This document shows, one piece after another, positions 58,050 through 64,000 of a stretch of DNA of 64,000 nucleotides (positions within the stretch are counted from its first letter, which is position 1; each line of letters opens with the position of its first letter). Origin of the DNA: Lysobacter silvisoli (GTDB lineage: Bacteria > Pseudomonadota > Gammaproteobacteria > Xanthomonadales > Xanthomonadaceae); the NCBI RefSeq assembly GCF_003382365.1, contig NZ_QTSU01000004.1, positions 62,001 through 126,000 of the forward strand. The letters run 5' to 3'. The notes under the pieces are model-generated. The model was not told the DNA's origin and made no database searches. It saw nothing but the letters and a program-made list of their open reading frames with translations. The position numbers were made by a program, and so were the translations under genes.

Positions 58050-58200
58050 CAAAAGAAAAGAGCGCGTCCCGTGGAACGCGCTCTTTGGTGCGGAGATGGC
58101 CGTCCTCAGCATGGCGCGATCCTGCGCCCCTTCCCCCGAACCGACCTCGTGTCGTTTGCCCACATCCCTGTCGGCGTGGGGCCATGTTGTTCACTGTTCG
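58050..58200 (-). ncRNA. Candidate small RNA with several GGA motifs
   Basis: On the minus strand this gene-free stretch ends in a strong terminator: AGAGCGCGT / ACGCGCTCT (58059-58084) followed by TTCTTTTG. The terminator has no protein-coding gene upstream of it on that strand; the nearest gene to the right is the plus-strand XRE regulator. The preceding 110 nt contain five GGA motifs (CAGGGATG, GGGGGAAG, CAGGATC, GAGGACG, ACGGGACG), the kind of motif bound by RsmA/CsrA. No convincing promoter was found and the 5' end is arbitrary. The rest of the 665-bp gap is described by the CIRCE and GGTAGC entries. Confidence 0.4.
58059..58084 (-). terminator. Orphan intrinsic terminator
   Basis: 9-bp perfect stem AGAGCGCGT / ACGCGCTCT with 8-nt loop. 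In the minus direction it is followed by TTCTTTTG (reverse of CAAAAGAA). No annotated gene ends here on the minus strand. Confidence 0.75.
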
Positions 58201-58242
58201 TCACGTTTTCTAGACCCTACCCCGGTTTTTTTGCCGACTTCC

Positions 58243-58363
58243 GGTAGCACGGCTGAGCGCCGGAGCCCGTCGCTGTTGACATCTGACCGGGGATAAAGCC
58301 CACTTTGCTACCGAAAGAGCACAAGGTACTGCCTATATCGGTAGCCTGGTGAGCTTTGGTAGC
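58243..58363. promoter_or_regulatory. Cluster of GGTAGC operator-like boxes before the XRE gene
   Basis: Four copies of one box in the 200 bp before the regulator: GGTAGC at 58243, GCTACC at 58307 (TTTGCTACCGAAA), GGTAGC at 58340 (ATCGGTAGCC) and GGTAGC at 58358 (TTTGGTAGCAAAC). The second copy is inverted relative to the others, and a TTGACA lies at 58274. Likely binding sites for the downstream XRE protein (autoregulation), by position only. Confidence 0.6.
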
Positions 58364-58418
58364 AAACGGCTATTTTGTAGGCAAAAATGCTCGAATCCCA
58401 CCCAGCAAGGAGCGCTAG

Positions 58419-58835
58419 ATGACACCACAACAACGGATCAGATTGGCCCGCCGCCACGCCGGCATGTCGCAAGCGGCCCTGGGCGCCGCCGTAGGCGTGC
58501 AGCGTAGCGCGGTGGGGCACTGGGAAAGTGCACAAGGCAAGTTCCCCAGCGTGGCGCATTTGCGCGAAGTCGCGCTGGTCACCGGCGTGCAGTTCGAATG
58601 GCTGGCCACCGGCCGCGGCAAGATGAATCTCTCGGCCGACACCGAAATGGATTCGGTGGCCGCGGCCGAGGCGCTGCTGGTCGACGACCCGCTGGAGCTG
58701 CGCCTGATCGTGGCCTTCCGCGACACGCCCACCAAGTCCAAGGCGCCGCTGGTGGAAATCGCCGAACAACTGGCGGAACTGCGCACTGGCCGGCCGCGCG
58801 CCAACGCCGCCAAGGGCCCGCGCGTGGTGCTGTAA
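58419..58835 (+). CDS. XRE-family helix-turn-helix regulator
   Basis: 138 residues. HTH_3 domain at 4-65 (QQRIRLARRHAGMSQAALGA, then AVGVQRSAVGHWESAQGKFP, LATGRGKMN), followed by an acidic helical region (EALLVDDPLELRLIVAFRDT) and a basic C-terminal tail. It resembles the DNA-binding half of phage-type repressors but has no S24 peptidase domain. AAGGAG stands 8 nt before ATG 58419. It is solitary, with several repeated GGTAGC boxes upstream. Target genes unknown. Confidence 0.88.
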   Translation: MTPQQRIRLARRHAGMSQAALGAAVGVQRSAVGHWESAQGKFPSVAHLREVALVTGVQFEWLATGRGKMNLSADTEMDSVAAAEALLVDDPLELRLIVAFRDTPTKSKAPLVEIAEQLAELRTGRPRANAAKGPRVVL

Positions 58836-58864
58836 CGCGGCTGCGCAGCCGCTGCGCAACCGTC

Positions 58865-58887
58865 AGGCGCCGTCACGGCCGGCGCCT
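58865..58887 (+). terminator. Weak terminator-like hairpin after the XRE gene
   Basis: AGGCGCC-N9-GGCGCCT followed by TTG, 30 nt past the stop. The U-tract is too short for confidence. Confidence 0.35.
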
Positions 58888-58963
58888 TTGCCGCACTGCA
58901 TCAAGCCCTGTCACAAAGGCCGCATAGACTCGCCCGACCACCTTTGGGGAAAGGGAGTCGCCC

Positions 58964-60727
<1,764 letters not shown>

Positions 60728-60748
60728 GCGATCGCAAGGCAGCACCCC

Positions 60749-60780
60749 GAACGCCCGCGCAATGCGGGCGTTCGTTTTCC
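60749..60780 (+). terminator. Intrinsic terminator of the endonuclease gene
   Basis: GAACGCCCGC-gcaat-GCGGGCGTTC then GTTTTCC, a perfect 10-bp stem 21 nt after the stop codon. Confidence 0.9.
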
Positions 60781-60790
60781 CGCATTCGCG

Positions 60791-60985
60791 CACTGCTTTG
60801 GGGTAGGAGCGGCGTAAGCCGCGACCACGCCACGCCGAACGGCTACGCAAACGGGGGACTCACCTCGCCCCCTCCGATGGCCAGCGCAGATTTCTGTGGG
60901 AGCGGCGTAAGCCGCGATGGCGACGCTCCGGGACAGGACGCGGTCGCGGCTCACGCCGCTCCTACCCCAAAGCCGAAGCACTGCT
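60791..60985. repeat. Large inverted repeat made of three REP elements
   Basis: The left arm GCACTGCTTTGGGGTAGGAG continuing GCGGCGTAAGCCGCGACC (from 60791) is nearly complementary to the right arm GGTCGCGGCTCACGCCGCTC continuing CTACCCCAAAGCCGAAGCACTGC (to about 60985). A third REP, GTGGGAGCGGCGTAAGCCGCG, lies between at 60896. It fills the 332-bp gap between the endonuclease and cutA genes, after the terminator. No gene in it. Confidence 0.85.
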
Positions 60986-61059
60986 TGGCCGCCCCGCAAC
61001 ACTCCGTAGCCCGCTCCACGGTCGCCGCGCCCGGGGCCGGGCATTACACTGCGGCCCTC

Positions 61060-61395
61060 ATGCCCGCCCCCTCGCCCGTGCGCCTGGTGTTCAGCACCTG
61101 CCCCGACCCAGCCAGCGCCGACGCGATCGCGCAGGCGCTGGTGGGCGAGCGCCTGGCCGCCTGCGTGAGCCGCTGGCCCGGGCTGCGCTCCAGCTACCGC
61201 TGGCAAGGCGCGGTGGAAAGCGCGGACGAAGTGCAGTTGCTGATCAAGACCACCGCCGACCGGCTCGACGCCCTGCTGGCGCGGCTGGTCGAACTGCATC
61301 CGTATGAACTGCCGGAGGCGATCGCGGTCGAAGCCCACGGCGGCCTGCCCCGGTACTTGGACTGGGTGGCCGAACAGACCCGAGACGATGACTGA
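61060..61395 (+). CDS. cutA: CutA-family divalent-ion tolerance protein
   Basis: 111 residues, complete CutA1 fold: VRLVFSTCPDPASADAIAQA, LVGERLAACVSRWPGLRSSY, RWQGAVESADEVQLLIKTTA, LVELHPYELPEAIAVEAHGG and LDWVAEQT. It is a trimeric, PII-like cytoplasmic protein linked to copper tolerance in E. coli, although its direct role is uncertain. It overlaps the dsbD start by 8 bp, the same cutA-dsbD order seen in many proteobacteria. Confidence 0.94.
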   Translation: MPAPSPVRLVFSTCPDPASADAIAQALVGERLAACVSRWPGLRSSYRWQGAVESADEVQLLIKTTADRLDALLARLVELHPYELPEAIAVEAHGGLPRYLDWVAEQTRDDD

Positions 61396-63829
61396 CGCCC
61401 TAGCCTCCCGCGCGCGCCGTGCCGCGCCCGCCGCCCTCGCGCTGTGCGCCCTGGTCTTGTCGCTGTTCGCCGCGCCGGCAATGGCCATCGACGAATCGGA
61501 CCTGCTGCCAGTGGACCAGGCCTTCGCGCTCAGCGCCGAAGCCCCGGCCGCCGACCGCATCGCGCTGCGCTGGAAGATCGCCGACGGCTACTACCTCTAC
61601 AAGCACCGCATTTCGGTCAAGACCGATCCGGCCTTCGCCGCGCAGGCGCTGCAGCTGCCCAAGGGCGAGTCGCACACCGACGAGTTCTTCGGCCAGGTCG
61701 AGACCTACCGCAAAACACTGAGCGCGACCTTGCCCGGCCGCACCGGCCCGGCCCAGGTGACCGTGCAGGTGAAGTACCAGGGCTGCGCGGACGCGGGCAT
61801 CTGCTACCCGCCGCAGACCCGCAGCCTCACCGTCGCGCTGCCCGTGGCGGCCAATGCCGCGGCCGCCGGCAACGACGAACCGCTGGTGCGCTTCGGCAAC
61901 GCCGGCGGCGGCGCGCCGCCGCTGGGCGGCGGCCTGCTGGGCGGGCCCAGCCCCGCGCCCGGCGCCGGCACCGACGCGCTGCCGCTGCCGCCGGAGCAGG
62001 CCTTCGGTTTCGAGGCCATCGCCGGCGACGGCAACACCCTGCTGCTGCGCTTCACTCCGGCGCGCGGCTATTACCTGTACCGCGACAAGACCTCGTTCAA
62101 GCTCGATGCCGGCGCAGCCAAGGCCGGCATCGCCCTGGGCGCGCCGCGTTGGCCGCGCGGCAGCGCGCACCGCGACGAGCACTTCGGCCAGGTGATCGTG
62201 TACTTCGACCAGATCGACGTGCCGCTGCCGCTGCAGCGCAGCCGCGAGGACGCGGCCAAGCTGGTGCTGACCGCGAACTTCATGGGCTGCCAGACCGACG
62301 GCATCTGCTACCCGCCGATGACGCGCACGGTGGCGGTGGATCTGCCGCGCGGCAGCTTGAGTGCCGCGACGACGGCCGCAACCACAGCCGACGCGGTGCC
62401 GTTGGAAACGAATGCGGCCACGGCGGCCGCCACCGGCGCCGCGCCTGTCGCCAACGCGGCGCCGGACGCGACCCTCGCGCCCGCAAGCGCGACGGCCACC
62501 GACGCCGCAAACACCGCCGCGCCCGCCGCCGCAGGCCAAGCCGAAGACAGCCGCCTGGCCGCGGATCTGTCCGGCCCGCACCGCTGGCTGGCGCTGCTGA
62601 GCTTCCTCGGCCTGGGCGTGGCGCTGTCGTTCACGCCTTGCGTGCTGCCGATGATCCCGATCCTGTCGGGCCTGATCGCCGGCCACGGCCCCGGCATCGG
62701 CGTGCGCCGCGCCTTCACCTTGTCGCTGGTGTACGTGCTGGCCAACGCCGTGGTGTTCGCCATCGCCGGCGTGGTCGCCGCCAGCCTGGGCGCGAACCTG
62801 CAGATCCTGTTCCAGACGCCGTGGGTGATCGTCGCCTTCGCCCTGCTGTTCGTGCTGCTGTCGCTGTCCAGCTTCGGCCTGTACGAACTGCAGCTGCCGC
62901 ACGCGTTGCGCTCGCGCCTGGGCACGCTCAGCGACCGCCAGCAAGGCGGCTCCTGGGCCGGCGTGGCGGCGATGGGCGCGCTGTCCTCGCTGATCGTCGG
63001 CCCCTGCGTGGCGCCGCCGCTGGCCGCGGCGGTGCTGTACATCGGCCAGACCGGCGACCCCTGGTTCGGCGGCGCGGCGCTGTTCCTGCTCGCGCTGGGC
63101 ATGGGCGTGCCGCTGCTGGCCTTCGGCGTGGCCGCGGGCAAGGGCCTGCCGACCAGCGGGCCGTGGATGGTCGGCGTGCAGCGCGCGTTCGGCTTCGTGT
63201 TCCTGGGCCTGGCGGTGTGGATGCTGGCGCGCATCCTGCCCGGCCCGGCCGCGCTGGCCTTGTGGGGCGCGCTGGCCTTCGCCGCCGCCGCGGCACTGGG
63301 CCTGGCCGCGAGCCGTCCGAGCGGGCGCAGCGGGCTGCGCGTGGCGGGTTGGGCCGCGGCCTTGCTGCTGGGCGTGGTGGGCGTGGCCCAGACCGTGGGC
63401 GCTCTGGCCGGCAGCAGCGATCCGCTGCAGCCGCTGGCCGGCCTGCGCGGCGGCACGCACGCGCAGCGCGAACTGCCGTTCCGCAAGATCAAATCGCTGG
63501 CCGACCTGCAGCGCGAAGTCGCCGCGGCCAAGACCGCCGGCCAGCCGCTGATGCTGGACTTCTATGCCGACTGGTGCGTGGCCTGCAAGGAAATGGAGAA
63601 GTACACCTTCACCCAGCCGCAGGTGCACGAAGCGCTGGACGGTTTCGTCCTGCTCAAGGCCGACGTGACCGCCAACGACGAACTCGATCAGGCGCTGATG
63701 CGCGAGCTGGGCATCGTCGGCCCGCCGGCCACGCTGTACTACCGCGACGGCAGCGAACGCCGCGAGTTGCGCCTGTTCGGCTACGAGCAAGCGCCCAAGT
63801 TCGTCGAACGCGTGCGGCGCGCGCGCTGA
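61388..63829 (+). CDS. dsbD: Thiol:disulfide interchange protein DsbD with duplicated N-terminal domain
   Basis: 813 residues; moves electrons from cytoplasmic thioredoxin to periplasmic thiol proteins. Signal peptide (LCALVLSLFAAPAMA). Two consecutive N-terminal alpha domains, each with an intact Cys-x5-Cys pair: GCADAGICYPP (Cys133/139) and GCQTDGICYPP (Cys301/307). An Ala/Thr linker (about 325-395) leads to the membrane domain of eight helices with Cys418 (SFTPCVLPMIPILSG) and Cys540 (IVGPCVAPPLAAAVLY). The C-terminal thioredoxin-like domain has DWCVACKEMEKYTF (Cys730/733). E. coli DsbD (565 aa) has a single alpha domain. The stop overlaps the next ATG. Confidence 0.94.
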   Translation: MTDALASRARRAAPAALALCALVLSLFAAPAMAIDESDLLPVDQAFALSAEAPAADRIALRWKIADGYYLYKHRISVKTDPAFAAQALQLPKGESHTDEFFGQVETYRKTLSATLPGRTGPAQVTVQVKYQGCADAGICYPPQTRSLTVALPVAANAAAAGNDEPLVRFGNAGGGAPPLGGGLLGGPSPAPGAGTDALPLPPEQAFGFEAIAGDGNTLLLRFTPARGYYLYRDKTSFKLDAGAAKAGIALGAPRWPRGSAHRDEHFGQVIVYFDQIDVPLPLQRSREDAAKLVLTANFMGCQTDGICYPPMTRTVAVDLPRGSLSAATTAATTADAVPLETNAATAAATGAAPVANAAPDATLAPASATATDAANTAAPAAAGQAEDSRLAADLSGPHRWLALLSFLGLGVALSFTPCVLPMIPILSGLIAGHGPGIGVRRAFTLSLVYVLANAVVFAIAGVVAASLGANLQILFQTPWVIVAFALLFVLLSLSSFGLYELQLPHALRSRLGTLSDRQQGGSWAGVAAMGALSSLIVGPCVAPPLAAAVLYIGQTGDPWFGGAALFLLALGMGVPLLAFGVAAGKGLPTSGPWMVGVQRAFGFVFLGLAVWMLARILPGPAALALWGALAFAAAAALGLAASRPSGRSGLRVAGWAAALLLGVVGVAQTVGALAGSSDPLQPLAGLRGGTHAQRELPFRKIKSLADLQREVAAAKTAGQPLMLDFYADWCVACKEMEKYTFTQPQVHEALDGFVLLKADVTANDELDQALMRELGIVGPPATLYYRDGSERRELRLFGYEQAPKFVERVRRAR

Positions 63830-64000
63830 TGGGCTCGACCGGCAAGGTCCTGCTGGTGGCCGGCCTGGCCGGCGTGCTCGGCGCGACGCTGGGCCTGTGG
63901 CTCAACGGCCCCGGCCCGCTGCTGCGCACCGAACTGGGCCAGCGCGTGCTGCAGGGCGCGATGGACTCCACCGCGCCGTCGCCGCCCGAGGATCTGGCCG
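63829..64000 (+). CDS. Partial TlpA/ResA-like thiol-disulfide oxidoreductase (5' end)
   Basis: ATG 63829 overlaps the dsbD TGA (ATGA). The 57 visible residues are a single N-terminal membrane anchor (VLLVAGLAGVLGATLGLWLN) and the start of a periplasmic region ending SPPEDLA at the window edge. The CxxC domain is not included, so the call rests on coupling to dsbD and the typical anchor. It could be any periplasmic partner of DsbD. Confidence 0.5.
   Translation, partial: MGSTGKVLLVAGLAGVLGATLGLWLNGPGPLLRTELGQRVLQGAMDSTAPSPPEDLA

Noticed and set aside
57860..58050. tRNA or 6S RNA gene in the gap between groES and the XRE gene
   Set aside because: No cloverleaf, CCA end or long 6S-type open helix could be traced; only the terminator and GGA-rich stretch were supported.

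Overview
The window is extremely GC-rich, with third codon positions almost all G or C. The gene content points to a gammaproteobacterium of the Xanthomonadaceae, most likely Lysobacter or a close relative. Three things support this: one ilvD-C-G-M-E-A-leuA-C-D-B supraoperon; a toxin-like protein ending in the XVIPCD domain known from Xanthomonadales type IV secretion effectors; and REP-type GTAGGAG hairpins. The genus is an inference. No tRNA, rRNA, insertion sequence, integrase or CRISPR array was seen.

Layout. 0-11.7 kb: small exported or lipoprotein genes, a large-subunit catalase (katE), a cardiolipin-synthase-type phospholipase D, a DUF418 membrane protein, Lrp and LysR regulators and a secreted major-royal-jelly-family protein. 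11.9-23.9 kb: branched-chain amino-acid biosynthesis, preceded by a readable attenuator (54-codon leader with an Ile/Leu/Val run, an alternative hairpin and a strong terminator). 24.5-32.2 kb: an RND pump and its lipoprotein adaptor, divergent from a TetR regulator across a perfect palindrome, then an isoaspartyl-methyltransferase-like gene and tolC. 32.4-37.3 kb: lipopolysaccharide assembly (waaA, a late acyltransferase, an O-antigen ligase/polymerase-like protein, a GT4 glycosyltransferase). 37.3-41 kb: zinc-finger protein, pirin, YceI, RutE-like nitroreductase, ELM1-family protein. 41.2-47.5 kb: glnE, a secreted subtilase and a flavin amine oxidase. 47.6-49.7 kb: a candidate immunity lipoprotein and an HExxH/XVIPCD effector. 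50-55.6 kb: multicopper oxidase, lipase lipoprotein and two tandem paralogs of unknown function. 55.7-58.8 kb: groES-groEL with a CIRCE operator, a possible small RNA, and an XRE regulator with repeated GGTAGC operators. 58.9-64 kb: secreted endonuclease I, cutA, a dsbD with duplicated sensor domains and the start of a TlpA-like gene.

The two most notable signals are outside routine annotation. First, a composite structured repeat of about 415-419 bp occurs three times (24.1, 40.7 and 52.1 kb), each time between convergent genes, with compensatory changes in its hairpins. Second, an effector/immunity pair has an immunity gene with two in-frame starts, each behind a strong Shine-Dalgarno sequence, so it could be made both as an anchored lipoprotein and as a cytosolic protein.
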